IMG/VR virus record: IMGVR_UViG_3300019487_000001
Coordinates: 126,001 to 190,000 of that record
DNA length: 64,000 bases
Reading direction: 5' to 3' (one strand)
DNA from: a virus
The position numbers and the translations under genes are program-made. This document shows positions 19,701 to 28,321 of the stretch, piece by piece; position 1 is the stretch's first letter; the number at the start of each line of letters is the position of its first letter. The notes under the pieces are model-generated. The model saw only the letters and a program-made list of their open reading frames with translations, made no database searches and was not told the DNA's origin.

Positions 19701-19842
19701 TCAGCGTACCGGACCTGAGTTGCTTAAGGTCATCTATCAGTTCGTAGATGAAACTCGCGATAGCATTAAAGATCTTGAGCCATTCTTTACTCCTATCCTG
19801 AAGGACTATGTTATCAAGGTTCTCACGAAGGCGAATGTATAA
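16720..19842 (+). CDS. Very large baseplate-like protein with FGDG motif and repeated beta modules
   Basis: The 1040-residue product is the longest + strand protein here. It has a helical N-terminal 150 residues, a discoidin-like segment starting ILDGNADTW, and FGDGINGKIPDQG around residue 585, the signature seen in phage baseplate assembly proteins and in the 5226 gene. Three further copies of a strand module occur (RWSINLDQGIVYT, GDYSINPSTGAVWTR, GYYSIDYYNGIVYT). It ends in a helical tail. Its stop codon overlaps the next start (TAATG). A baseplate or tail-tip scaffold is the best guess. Confidence 0.65.
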   Translation: MVNKHVRPIQSTVVRNKLDALLKNLNQSFQNKSVNTQEDLIAELIQVVNSLYLTLRDPLFVPRKFLPGELPDRTEYNDIFSILADDIDVLFKELAQVEGIVLGNFNYIVTERDRLNKKIKSVASSLGDLTLFSQDPLNRLLFFKDSFNDVSKIDVNSRLLNNPQAQINQDEGVITLSVDRSGSPQTAKRNLSATINSGSNGQSGNNFQVGAQRRAEIRDILDGNADTWFEYERVQRTREENTNPLLLDLTLTFNVETIINFILINPNNFGTQNFVKIKTIDTSLDGNVFISIKDDIPIAGFLTEDEENVFTLAPSVSKFAGQGLYTFTPRKVKHIHLVFEQNTPLLISTPTGEQFRYAIGIRDIEAHAIPFETVAEVISTPFDVGTEIAKVSLLAAENPSEVSELADITHQISPDDGASWYDIQPLDRDGIEIPEVLNFNTGDEDSVVTAHPVTAIRHKAILTRRPEAFEDGSSTLRQTISKTQEIVNLGTVAPFEVAVTKPPVAGTITLLNPLFGSKGKDIPKRFLAFSAFESSQRYIIPFDGITLGSERIFVENVQWTRVGSFANSQAEDKHYTLNVDTKFLAFGDGINGKIPDQGARIEMGFDAERVSPNPAVPHRFDLQFHSDGDEKSTEIRLLQPAQAVLNEVLPRGAQVIRLKNKRIVDNASLKFFEKDASGVAISQAFVTQVDFIDGQEEFSGTPAGRWSINLDQGIVYTEAPTHKSGTATITYDYIPVRILKPSTDWKYSNIDNAEYRSIELTPGTFASAQGTADLAGDVGNKVASLDQIALVDKTVVFTEPDSSGILDPLAFQQEVKFIDGITELSNVVQVLSEIVPANSGGNGVTPALAFTLAHIPNLNFEPAFTNTSVFLTRKTFINGTTENTTSGDYSINPSTGAVWTRNSTGSVPGTVSYYFNDNTVDLTGYYSIDYYNGIVYTVVAIRTGTTAAFNFSNYEVSYNIARIVPTDRYTVDTQKKLISLASTEIQELFGRVVDQRTGPELLKVIYQFVDETRDSIKDLEPFFTPILKDYVIKVLTKANV

Positions 19843-20132
19843 TGGCAAATACTGACTGGTCCAAGCTGGAAGAAGAAGCTCGAAGTAGAGATACTTATCG
19901 AGCAGCAATCGAGGGTATTATTAGATGTCTTACAGCTATTGAGATGGATAAAGCTGATAAGATCCTAGAACACAGCTCTAGTGTTTACAGGGATACCGTC
20001 AAGAGACTCGAACGACCGAACCTAGACATGAGAGAGGAACATGAGAGATTAAAGAAAGCTTATGAGGATTTTTATGAGCGCTATCGGGCCTATGAAAGAG
20101 CCAAGAACGAAAGGTTCAAAAAGTTAGTTTAA
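19842..20132 (+). CDS. Small charged helical protein ending in RFKKLV
   Basis: The 96-residue protein is almost entirely charged helix (many E, K, R), probably a coiled coil, translationally coupled to its neighbours on both sides (TAATG before; 1-bp gap after). It ends in ERFKKLV, matching the C-terminal tag RF[GK]xL[LV] on five - strand proteins. It is the only tagged protein in the tail block. I do not recognise a family. Confidence 0.65.
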   Translation: MANTDWSKLEEEARSRDTYRAAIEGIIRCLTAIEMDKADKILEHSSSVYRDTVKRLERPNLDMREEHERLKKAYEDFYERYRAYERAKNERFKKLV

Positions 20133-20133
20133 T

Positions 20134-22203
20134 ATGGTAAAGCCAATTGATGAAATAGTCAGAGAACAGATCACCGAAGATATACTTCGGGACGAGTTCT
20201 TTGAGCATAACCAGATTCCTACGGCTAATGAATTGGAAGCTAGGGTGGATGCTTTTCTTGAAGAGCATCCTGATCTTACGATCCCACTTACCTCGAAGGA
20301 AGATATCAGGGTGGAAGAGCTAGAAGAGTCTTCGGCTTCCAAGTTTAGCAATACGCTCGTCTCTCTGCACAAAGACTTGCGTTCCGCCTATACTGCCCTT
20401 TTTAGTCTTACGCAATCTTCGATGGAGGACTTTGATCGGTACTCTGCCGAAATCAAGTTGCTCAATAATAGACTTACAGATCTGGAATCCAGAGTGAACG
20501 GTTTACTTCTGGTGGCGCGTGATACTGAAGGGTTTATTGCGTTTGTGGAAGACAACTTCGTAGACTTTGAAAAGGTTGACCAGGGTAATACTACGGCAGA
20601 AATTGATGCAGATAATCATATTGTAAAACTTCCGGATTCTGCTTCGACGTCTTTTCTTACTAAGATTAATTTGAACACCGTTAGAGAGCAGGACGTAAGG
20701 TTCTCCGTTTTGACAAAGAAGTTCCTTAGCTCGACTCTATTAGCCCCCGGCACACAGCTTCGCTATGCCTTCTGGGATCAGCAATCTTTCTGGCAACATA
20801 GACTGACACTGACTTCTCAGGCAGAACCGGTTACAACTGAGCTCGTAGTCAAACTGGGCGATGTTGCTATTGAGGTTTCTAAGATTAACTTTTCCCTGTT
20901 CGCCTCTGGTGCGTCTTCTCCTGTTTTGTTTAATGTCCAGTATTCACTGGATGATTATAATTATTATCCTTTACCAATAGAATCTTTTATACAGAGTGCA
21001 GACGAGGTTGCCTTCTGGTCGTTCCCGTCTACCGAAATGAAGTTCGTAAAATTCATTATGACCAAGTCTGGTCCCGATGACGACGTAGATGGCTTGTTCG
21101 TCTACGAGTTTGGTGCCAAAAATATTTCGTTCTTTAAGCAAACCTATGATCCTGCCATGGAAGCTATATTCCAATCGAGACCATTGGTAGCGACTGATAG
21201 CGCTGGAGACGTCGTATTCTTTAATAAAGTAGCTCTTGAAACATGTGAAAAAGTTCCCGAGAATACCAGTCTAGATTTCCAGATTTCTATTGACGGTGGT
21301 ACTGGATTTTTCGACATTGCTCCCATCAATCGAGAACAGCCCTTGGCGGCTACCTCAATCGATTTGGGGGGTATCACGGAGTCCAATAATAGCGGAGTGT
21401 TTTTAGATATCGGCAATACTGTTGTGCCCCAGTTATCGTTCGTCAATGCTGAAGATCGTGCCATCAGAACCAAGAGTGACGGTGTAACCCCCATTATTGC
21501 GGCTGGCGATCCAGTGGTTGAATCTACCCTCCAGGTTTACCGCAACATTGGTAACAATGCACAGGATGTACAGGTTCGGGAAATTGCCAGTGGATGGCGC
21601 TTCGAGGATCCTTACTATATTACAACCATCGTGGTTATGAACCCAGATGGCATTACAGTAGACCTAGGTGACTTCGAAGCCGAGGTTGACGGAGCTTTGA
21701 CCAAGGGTAATACCTTAATAGGAGAGGGCGTACATCACTTTGTGACGCACAAGAGTAACTGGCAACCGATTGATTTAACAGCTGTATCGAGTATGCTCAA
21801 TGTGGACGATCTGAAAGCTCTGGATTCGCTATATCCATTTAACCACAAGCTGATAGTCGAAGGTGTTAATTATCCTGCCAACTATTCGGGCGACAGGATT
21901 TATACAGGTATGGATATCTATGCGGAATTTCTCATGGACAGGGTAAGTCCATTTGACTTAAGGAACAATGTAGGCGATAATGACTATTCTAAATTCGCCA
22001 TAGACTCTGACAGTACAGGTGACAAGTTCTTGCTTATGAAAATTAATAACGAAATTGGGGATAGTACTAACGAGAGATTTCTGGTAAACTATAACATCAG
22101 CGATGCTGAGTTCGCTGAGATCATTTTGCGGGCTAGACTGAGAACGACGAACCCGGGATTAACCCCCATGTTCAGCAAGTATAGATTAAGACTAAGTATC
22201 TAG
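20134..22203 (+). CDS. Large tail/baseplate protein with helical N-terminus
   Basis: A 689-residue protein. Residues 1-130 are strongly helical and acidic, with a likely coiled coil around 75-125. The rest is beta-rich, and its middle (SPVLFNVQYSLDDYNYYPLP) resembles discoidin-like parts of the two preceding large proteins. The trio at 14769, 16720 and 20134 look like distant structural relatives arranged in series. No catalytic or membrane motif is seen. A tail or baseplate role is inferred. Confidence 0.6.
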   Translation: MVKPIDEIVREQITEDILRDEFFEHNQIPTANELEARVDAFLEEHPDLTIPLTSKEDIRVEELEESSASKFSNTLVSLHKDLRSAYTALFSLTQSSMEDFDRYSAEIKLLNNRLTDLESRVNGLLLVARDTEGFIAFVEDNFVDFEKVDQGNTTAEIDADNHIVKLPDSASTSFLTKINLNTVREQDVRFSVLTKKFLSSTLLAPGTQLRYAFWDQQSFWQHRLTLTSQAEPVTTELVVKLGDVAIEVSKINFSLFASGASSPVLFNVQYSLDDYNYYPLPIESFIQSADEVAFWSFPSTEMKFVKFIMTKSGPDDDVDGLFVYEFGAKNISFFKQTYDPAMEAIFQSRPLVATDSAGDVVFFNKVALETCEKVPENTSLDFQISIDGGTGFFDIAPINREQPLAATSIDLGGITESNNSGVFLDIGNTVVPQLSFVNAEDRAIRTKSDGVTPIIAAGDPVVESTLQVYRNIGNNAQDVQVREIASGWRFEDPYYITTIVVMNPDGITVDLGDFEAEVDGALTKGNTLIGEGVHHFVTHKSNWQPIDLTAVSSMLNVDDLKALDSLYPFNHKLIVEGVNYPANYSGDRIYTGMDIYAEFLMDRVSPFDLRNNVGDNDYSKFAIDSDSTGDKFLLMKINNEIGDSTNERFLVNYNISDAEFAEIILRARLRTTNPGLTPMFSKYRLRLSI

Positions 22204-22216
22204 GAGGTTCGGTAAT

Positions 22217-23911
22217 ATGCCGATAGACAGACTGCGCGTATCGCTGGTTTCCCGAAACGAACCTTTCCGGGGGCCATCGTCATCTGCGCGTTTAAATGAT
22301 GAGATGCAAGAGATCCTAAGGGATCTCGCTGCTTTAACAGCTGAGTGGAATGGTAATCTATTTCCTTTGCTTGATGCCTTGCCCAAGGGAGATGGTACTC
22401 CAGATCCCCGCTATCCTAATGCGACGGGTATGCCAAATCCATGGACTAATGGATTTGATGGTTCAAATTTCTTTATAGACAATAATGCCGAACCGAACTC
22501 TGACAGTGGTCGCTTCTGGAATGAACTTCAGAACCGTCCTGTTACTCCGAAAGAATTGCATCTCAAAATTGTAGACGAACTTCGCATTCTCGAAGAGAGT
22601 CTCCTAGAACAAATAAATCAATTTTCTGATGTTCTCACTGACGAACAAAAGGCTCGCATCGGTGAGAATATTTTTGATCCTACTAAGATTTCAAATTCAA
22701 CATCGCTTGACGGTGTTTCAAAATTAAACAGCTTTAACATTGCCCAGCTAGCCCGAGATCTCTACGGGCCTAGTCCGCTCCTAGATGGAGATGGCCAAGG
22801 TAACTTAAAGCAAGCTGTTACTAATGCTACCCTGTCGGTGCGCCAGATTGTTAATGCAGTCCTAGCTCTACACAATGGATCGTGGACCAGTGATAACAAT
22901 ATTGACAATACCGTTTCTCATAATCTATTCAATGCTGACATTGATCCCAACGCGGCTATCGCTCAAACTAAGATAGCCCAATCGAATACTATCAACGATA
23001 CCTTTGTCGGTTCTCCTGTCAACCTGTTGGAGGATCTGAATAAGCTTAGAACAGTTATTCGTAATCATACCGGTAGTACAGCGTGGGACGCTCTAGTAGC
23101 TGTCCCGTACTCTGGTGGTCCACAAACTTTACGCGGACACATGATTGATTTCGGTACGGGTACACCAGATGCAACCAATCCTCATGGTCTTGATCTTCGA
23201 GATCTGGACGATGGAGATGGGCTGCTCTTGGCCTCAAACGAGGCCAGTGAAATTTCTTATGTACCCAACGGTACCCAGGTTATTCAGCCCACTGATACGA
23301 ACGTACAACTAGCTCTGGATACATTGGATGTAGAGTTGTTTAATCATCTGGGGGATTTTACTAATCCACATAACGTTACTGCAGTTCAGATTGGTGGAAC
23401 CAATATTATTACTGAACTTAACCAGGGTTCTACGGTCGGTGTGATACAAGGAACTCATCTCGGCGTAGATACCAATGCTACCTTCTTGGTAGAGCACAAT
23501 TCGGATGGCACACATTCCGGCAAGATCGGCCTTGCCGATTCCGACATCCCGCCCACGATTACCCGTGACACGGAAGTGCCCGGATTAGCTGAGCCCCTCA
23601 TTGACCAAAAGATTACAGATGCATTGGGTGAAGGTCGCAGGCTAGAGATCCCATTCTTCAATAACACCAATCCAGCTACGCCCATTGTTGTTACACATAA
23701 CAAGAACTTTTATCCGATTGTTCAGGTCCTAGATACGGCTATAGACATTAGTTATCCCTACGAGGATGCTGGTCTAGTCGATGAAGGCACTGGTCAAGTC
23801 GGTGCTTACGGCGGAGAGTCCGTCGAATTTGTTTCAGTACAGCATATCAACAGAAACGTATTCCACGTATATACCTCAGTTGTTCGAGGTTACATTGTGG
23901 CACTTTTCTAA
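22217..23911 (+). CDS. Probable tail fibre protein
   Basis: The 564-residue product has a strong AGGAGG site. It has an N-terminal helical region (about 20-160), and the C-terminal domain (VVTHNKNFYPIVQV, then HVYTSVVRGYIVALF) is typical of beta-structured fibre tips. DATNPHGLDLRDLD and a later FTNPHNVTAVQIGG copy are the NPHxxT/D-type fibre repeats seen in many phage tail fibres. The following small gene may encode a fibre-associated subunit. Confidence 0.65.
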   Translation: MPIDRLRVSLVSRNEPFRGPSSSARLNDEMQEILRDLAALTAEWNGNLFPLLDALPKGDGTPDPRYPNATGMPNPWTNGFDGSNFFIDNNAEPNSDSGRFWNELQNRPVTPKELHLKIVDELRILEESLLEQINQFSDVLTDEQKARIGENIFDPTKISNSTSLDGVSKLNSFNIAQLARDLYGPSPLLDGDGQGNLKQAVTNATLSVRQIVNAVLALHNGSWTSDNNIDNTVSHNLFNADIDPNAAIAQTKIAQSNTINDTFVGSPVNLLEDLNKLRTVIRNHTGSTAWDALVAVPYSGGPQTLRGHMIDFGTGTPDATNPHGLDLRDLDDGDGLLLASNEASEISYVPNGTQVIQPTDTNVQLALDTLDVELFNHLGDFTNPHNVTAVQIGGTNIITELNQGSTVGVIQGTHLGVDTNATFLVEHNSDGTHSGKIGLADSDIPPTITRDTEVPGLAEPLIDQKITDALGEGRRLEIPFFNNTNPATPIVVTHNKNFYPIVQVLDTAIDISYPYEDAGLVDEGTGQVGAYGGESVEFVSVQHINRNVFHVYTSVVRGYIVALF

Positions 23912-23929
23912 AACGGAGGAAGAAAGAAA

Positions 23930-24259
23930 ATGGCTCTTCAAACATTACCCAAGATTGTCGGCAAACAAATCGATGGCAAGTTGCGCTATCAGACATGGAC
24001 GATCTCTGTAACGGTGTCAAATGACTATTTGATTCCGTTGAAGGAATCTCTTTGGAACTTTTCCAGTAAAGGATATCTTCGAACAACCGCGAATTTGTTA
24101 ATTCGGTTGAACGTAGATCCTGCTAGTCCAACTACCTCACCCATGGATGAGATTGCTATTCTTGCGAATGATACCTTTGTTTGGGAAGACGGTATATCAA
24201 TTGATAATATCTATATCCCAGCAGGACAATCAGCAACCGTTAATATCTACGCAGAGTAG
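23930..24259 (+). CDS. Small beta-rich protein downstream of the fibre gene
   Basis: A 109-residue soluble protein with alternating strands; the closing segment YIPAGQSATVNIYAE suggests a jelly-roll or Ig-like domain. It has a very strong ribosome-binding site (GGAGGAAGAAAG). It follows the fibre gene by 18 bp and precedes the actin module. Likely a small virion subunit or fibre accessory; no family is recognised. Confidence 0.5.
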   Translation: MALQTLPKIVGKQIDGKLRYQTWTISVTVSNDYLIPLKESLWNFSSKGYLRTTANLLIRLNVDPASPTTSPMDEIAILANDTFVWEDGISIDNIYIPAGQSATVNIYAE

Positions 24260-24278
24260 TAACACGGAGTAAAATAAT

Positions 24279-24623
24279 ATGCCCCGAGTGGTTTCCGGAA
24301 ATAAAACGATAGTCAGAGAAACTATCGTTAAGGAAGTAACCCAGGGGTTCCAGCAAAAAGAAATTGAGAAACTAGCGGAGATTTTAGCTAAGAGTATGGC
24401 TCAAGAAATGTTGCAAGAACTTCTGACCAAGCTTCCTCAGGGTATGTATGCCCCTGGCGTAGCTCCATCAGTTAAGCCGGGCGTGGCCCTGGACGAATCC
24501 GTGGCAGATGTTACCAAGGAAAGCAACTTCACTAAGTCAGCTGAGCTCGGTGCGACAAGCACTTCCACTGAGCAAGCTATAGGTAAAAGCGATAAACTCA
24601 AGGAACTTCTTAGGAAGAAATAG
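24279..24623 (+). CDS. Small helical protein upstream of actin-like ATPase, candidate filament partner
   Basis: The 114-residue product begins with a helical, amphipathic half (IEKLAEILAKSMAQEMLQEL) followed by a Pro/Ala/Thr-rich linker and a basic end (KLKELLRKK). It lies 8 bp ahead of the actin-like gene, in the position often held by DNA-binding or adaptor partners of ParM/Alp systems, but on the upstream side. No DNA-binding motif is obvious. Partner status is an inference from adjacency. Confidence 0.5.
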   Translation: MPRVVSGNKTIVRETIVKEVTQGFQQKEIEKLAEILAKSMAQEMLQELLTKLPQGMYAPGVAPSVKPGVALDESVADVTKESNFTKSAELGATSTSTEQAIGKSDKLKELLRKK

Positions 24624-24631
24624 GAGGATTT

Positions 24632-25633
24632 ATGGCAGTAGGTTTAGACATTGGCACTTCGTTTATTGTAGCCTCTCGTTTTGACGAGGGTGGCAAGGTG
24701 CAATACCGTGAGATTAGAGATGCCTTCCTTGCAATGAAACCCAAGACGGCTATCAATCGTAAGATGATTGAGGGCGGTTTACAACGTCGCAAGGCGGTCT
24801 ATCTTGAACAAGATGGAACTTTGTTTGTTGTTGGCCAGGATGCTATCGAGATGGCGAACGAGCGCAATGAGGTGGCTCGGCGTCCGATGAGTCGTGGTGT
24901 TGTTAATCCCAATGAGCAAGAAGCTCTGCCTATTCTCAAGTTTATTCTTAAAGAAATTGTCGGTTCGCCCACCGGTGAAACCGAGAACCTTTGTTACTGT
25001 GTCCCTGCAAATCCGGTAGATGCAAATTTCGATATGGGCTATCATCAGGATGTTTTGAATAACTATCTGAATAGTCTAGGCTATAAGGTTTCGGTAATCA
25101 ACGAAGCCGAAGCCATTGGCTATTCACAGTTACTTGACGACGGTTTAACTGGTATCACTTTGAGCTTTGGAGCGGGCATGGTTAATACAGCCGTTCTTTC
25201 AGCAGGTGATCCTGTAGTGAAGTTTAGTACTGCCCGATCGGGAGACTGGATCGACGAAATGGCCGGACAGGCTTCGGGTAATACTCCCACAATAGTTCAA
25301 TCCGAGAAAGAGGGCGATGGCGGAGTGGATCTCCTGAATCCGAAAAATCCCATTCAGGAAGCTATTACCATCTACTATAAACGCCTCATTGCATATGTTC
25401 TTGAGAACATCGCTTTGAGTTTGCGAGACTCGGATAAGCTGCCCTCTTTTAAGGAACCTATCCCCATCGTTATCGCTGGTGGCACCAGTCAGGCTAAAAA
25501 CTTCCTGAAAGTGTTCGAAGAGGAGTTGTCTAAGATTGACTTCCCTGTTAAAGTGAAAGAAGTTCGGCACGCCAAGGATCCTTTACATGCCGTATCTGAG
25601 GGTTGTCTTCTAGCGGCCCAGGCAGCTGAATAA
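24632..25633 (+). CDS. Actin-like ATPase (ParM/MreB/Hsp70 superfamily)
   Basis: The 333-residue protein has the actin-fold nucleotide-binding motifs: phosphate-1 GLDIGTSF (residues 4-11), phosphate-2 TLSFGAGMVNTAV (about 175) with an unusual FGAGM in place of the DxGGGT form, and the adenosine motif IVIAGGTSQ (about 275). An EAEAIGY-type connect region lies just before phosphate-2. Length matches phage and plasmid actins (about 320-350). Such proteins form filaments that position or segregate DNA, or in some phages the replication compartment. Strong AGGAGG site. It sits between tail genes and the glycan island. Confidence 0.85.
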   Translation: MAVGLDIGTSFIVASRFDEGGKVQYREIRDAFLAMKPKTAINRKMIEGGLQRRKAVYLEQDGTLFVVGQDAIEMANERNEVARRPMSRGVVNPNEQEALPILKFILKEIVGSPTGETENLCYCVPANPVDANFDMGYHQDVLNNYLNSLGYKVSVINEAEAIGYSQLLDDGLTGITLSFGAGMVNTAVLSAGDPVVKFSTARSGDWIDEMAGQASGNTPTIVQSEKEGDGGVDLLNPKNPIQEAITIYYKRLIAYVLENIALSLRDSDKLPSFKEPIPIVIAGGTSQAKNFLKVFEEELSKIDFPVKVKEVRHAKDPLHAVSEGCLLAAQAAE

Positions 25634-25644
25634 GAAAATGAACT

Positions 25645-27624
25645 ATGACCAAGGTGGTTTTGGATAACGGAGTTATGAAGCAGTGGATTCCTTCGCACAA
25701 TGCTGCGGCGAAGGTGGTTAGTACCACTACCACAAAAACACAATCCGTTCTTAATAACCTACATAAGCTCGAGCGGATTAAGACTACCAGTAGCTACAAG
25801 ATCTGTATTATGCGCAAGCTCGGAGGTTTTGGTGACATTCTAATGATCACCCCTTCCCTGCGCGGTATCAAAGCTCGGTACCCTGACTGTCATCTGACGT
25901 TCGCGCTTCCAATTGACCTAGATGGTCAGTACCTCGATTCAGTTAAATACAATCCATACATTGATGCTATTGTCCCTTGGCCTAGCGTACAGCAGCAGGA
26001 CTATGATGTTTTTATTGATGTTACGATGTCCTGCCTTAAATACGAGAAGCCGCTAACACGCCCCCCGTCTCGCATCGATTTGTTTGCCGAGGCGATAGGG
26101 GTCGAGCTACAAGATTATATTCCCATTTATATTATTACAGAAGAAGAGCGGCGTTGGGCTTCGTCTCTCAAAGAGAGATGGAATCTTCCCATAGGAACTG
26201 GCCCCCTTCCGAATACTACCTATGTCGGTGTTCAATACAAGTCTCAGGGAGATAAGAGAAACTGGGAAGCAAAAAAGGTGAAGGCATTGATCGGCCTTCT
26301 TACTTATCATATTCCCAACTGTGTTGTAGTTTTATTCATGGGTCATGATCCTCTTCCCAATTGGAAAATCCGTAACTGCATTGAACTAAGGGGATTTCGC
26401 TGGCGCGAGGTGGCAGCAATTGCAGACGGCATGGATGTCATGGTAACACATGACTCTGGCATGTTACACCTGGCTGCTGCACTTAATAAGAAAACGGTAG
26501 CTATATTTGGCTCCACCCCATCCGCTTCTAGATCTGACAGATATCCCACAGTGGTTCCCGTGGAAGATAATACACTGGTTTGTAGGCCTTGCTGGTATGG
26601 CAAGTGTGACTTTAATACCATGTGTCTAAAAAATATTTCTGAGCAGCAGGTATATAATACAGTACGGGATTTGCTCAATCCCAGCATAATTAGCAAACCA
26701 AAAGTTACAGCGGTTGATGTTGACGCATGTCTCTTTCAGCGTGACGTTGGTGGCTATGGTGACATGATTACTCTCACTCCGGTCATTAGAGAATTCAAAA
26801 GACTTAACCCTAAACGTAAACTCTTCTTGGCCGTACCTGAGCAATACAAATGTATATTCGAGAACAATCCAAGCATTGATGCTTTGTATTCTGTTAAGGA
26901 TAAATTGCCCAGGGTGGGTGCCCAATATAATTTTTCTACCCCCTGTGCATCCTATGAGACACAGAGAATTCATCGTAAACTTCCGGTGGATAAGAGTCGC
27001 ATAGAAATTTTTGCTGACCATTGTGGTTTACCCAGGAGTATTAATCATAAACCCGAAATGTTTTTAACGCCCGAAGAGCAAGAGTGGGCTTACAGCCAAG
27101 TGGATCCTGACCGTATCAAGATAGGTATCGCTTTGCGGACGTCTGATGGATATCGGGATTGGCCTAGGGAATATTTTGAGAAACTTTTCAATGAACTTAG
27201 TGGTCTAAAGAAGTCCGTACAGCTAGTTCTCTTCGATCAAGAGAGATCATGGGATTGCGATAGATCCTATATGTTAGATGCCATGGGGTATCCTTTCCGC
27301 AAGATGGCGGCTTTGGCGCAACAATGCCAGTTGTTGGTGACTGCAGACACCGCTCTGCTGCATTTAGCTGGTTGGCTCGGCACTCCTACTATTGCCCTGT
27401 TTGGTCCTATATATTCAGACTGTAGAACGAAGCACTATCCAAACGTAGAAGTGCTATATGATAAAACATTAGACTGTCTTCCTTGCTGGAGAAATGCTAA
27501 TATAGCTTGTAGGATTGCTCCCCCAGGGAGCCCGCTGCCCTTTTCGCAGTGCATGTATAATATTAAGCCCACTGAGGTTTTTATAAAGATACAGGAGAAG
27601 CTCAATGTCGCGCCCACCCTGTAA
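25645..27624 (+). CDS. Tandem GT9 (heptosyltransferase-type) glycosyltransferase
   Basis: The 659-residue protein contains two complete GT9 units. Unit 1 (about 50-350): LGGFGDILMITPSLRG, then THDSGMLHLAAALNKKTVAI and a C-x2-C cluster. Unit 2 (about 355-655): DVGGYGDMITLTPVIRE, then TADTALLHLAGWLGTPTIAL and a second C-rich end. The family transfers heptose or related sugars from nucleotide donors to lipopolysaccharide cores or, in some systems, to proteins. Usual members are single-unit, about 350 residues, so this is a duplication-fusion. It is the first gene of a five-gene glycan island; acceptor unknown. Confidence 0.85.
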   Translation: MTKVVLDNGVMKQWIPSHNAAAKVVSTTTTKTQSVLNNLHKLERIKTTSSYKICIMRKLGGFGDILMITPSLRGIKARYPDCHLTFALPIDLDGQYLDSVKYNPYIDAIVPWPSVQQQDYDVFIDVTMSCLKYEKPLTRPPSRIDLFAEAIGVELQDYIPIYIITEEERRWASSLKERWNLPIGTGPLPNTTYVGVQYKSQGDKRNWEAKKVKALIGLLTYHIPNCVVVLFMGHDPLPNWKIRNCIELRGFRWREVAAIADGMDVMVTHDSGMLHLAAALNKKTVAIFGSTPSASRSDRYPTVVPVEDNTLVCRPCWYGKCDFNTMCLKNISEQQVYNTVRDLLNPSIISKPKVTAVDVDACLFQRDVGGYGDMITLTPVIREFKRLNPKRKLFLAVPEQYKCIFENNPSIDALYSVKDKLPRVGAQYNFSTPCASYETQRIHRKLPVDKSRIEIFADHCGLPRSINHKPEMFLTPEEQEWAYSQVDPDRIKIGIALRTSDGYRDWPREYFEKLFNELSGLKKSVQLVLFDQERSWDCDRSYMLDAMGYPFRKMAALAQQCQLLVTADTALLHLAGWLGTPTIALFGPIYSDCRTKHYPNVEVLYDKTLDCLPCWRNANIACRIAPPGSPLPFSQCMYNIKPTEVFIKIQEKLNVAPTL

Positions 27625-28303
27625 GACTCTAGAAGAAGTCAAAGAATATGTGGGTCGTCAATACTGGGAGGACGGCCTTAATAGTGGCTGTTCTGGATAT
27701 CAAAATGAAACAATTAACTGGTGGTGGTTCCTGCGGTGGCACCAATGTTTTAACCAGGTAGTTCCTCTGAGAGACAGGTCTTTTTTGGATCTTGGCTGCG
27801 CACTTGGTTCCATGGTGTCGGTTGCCCTAGCTGCGGGCGGCTGTGATGCCCATGGAGTTGACCTATCAGAATACGCAATAGAGAAGGGTCACAAGCTGTT
27901 TGAGCAGATAACCAATAGAACCCATGCTGGATCTATTCATGATCTTTCCCGCTTTCCAGATAAGAGATTCGATGTGATTTACAGTATGCAAGTCTTCGAG
28001 CATCTGCCGGAAGAATTGACTAGTGCAATGGTTAATGAGATTACTAGGGTAGCGCGAGATGGTGCACTTCTCTGGGCTGGCCTTGTTCTGGGCATGGGCC
28101 GATCAGAAGACGACAAGGACCTATCTCATATTAACATTCACCCTAAGGAATGGTGGGATGCTAAGTTTCTTGCACACGGATGGATTGTGGATGATGAGAC
28201 TGATCGACAGCTTAGACAGTCTACCTGTGGTCCCGATAACCCTGGCTTTTCTTATTTCAAAGAATACGGCTGGCATACTATATGTTACAGAAAAAACACC
28301 TAG
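27605..28303 (+). CDS. Class I SAM-dependent methyltransferase (glycan island)
   Basis: The 232-residue enzyme has motif I FLDLGCALGSMV (about residue 60), the acidic residue of the next strand in GVDLSEYAIEKG, motif IV as FDVIYSMQVFEHL and a later LLWAGLVLG strand. This pattern matches Methyltransf_11/23 enzymes that methylate sugars or lipids. Its start lies inside the previous gene (20-bp overlap) behind GGAGAAG. Together with its neighbours it probably finishes a glycan; the substrate is unknown. Confidence 0.8.
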   Translation: MSRPPCKTLEEVKEYVGRQYWEDGLNSGCSGYQNETINWWWFLRWHQCFNQVVPLRDRSFLDLGCALGSMVSVALAAGGCDAHGVDLSEYAIEKGHKLFEQITNRTHAGSIHDLSRFPDKRFDVIYSMQVFEHLPEELTSAMVNEITRVARDGALLWAGLVLGMGRSEDDKDLSHINIHPKEWWDAKFLAHGWIVDDETDRQLRQSTCGPDNPGFSYFKEYGWHTICYRKNT

Positions 28304-28321
28304 TCTATTCCAAGGAGAATT

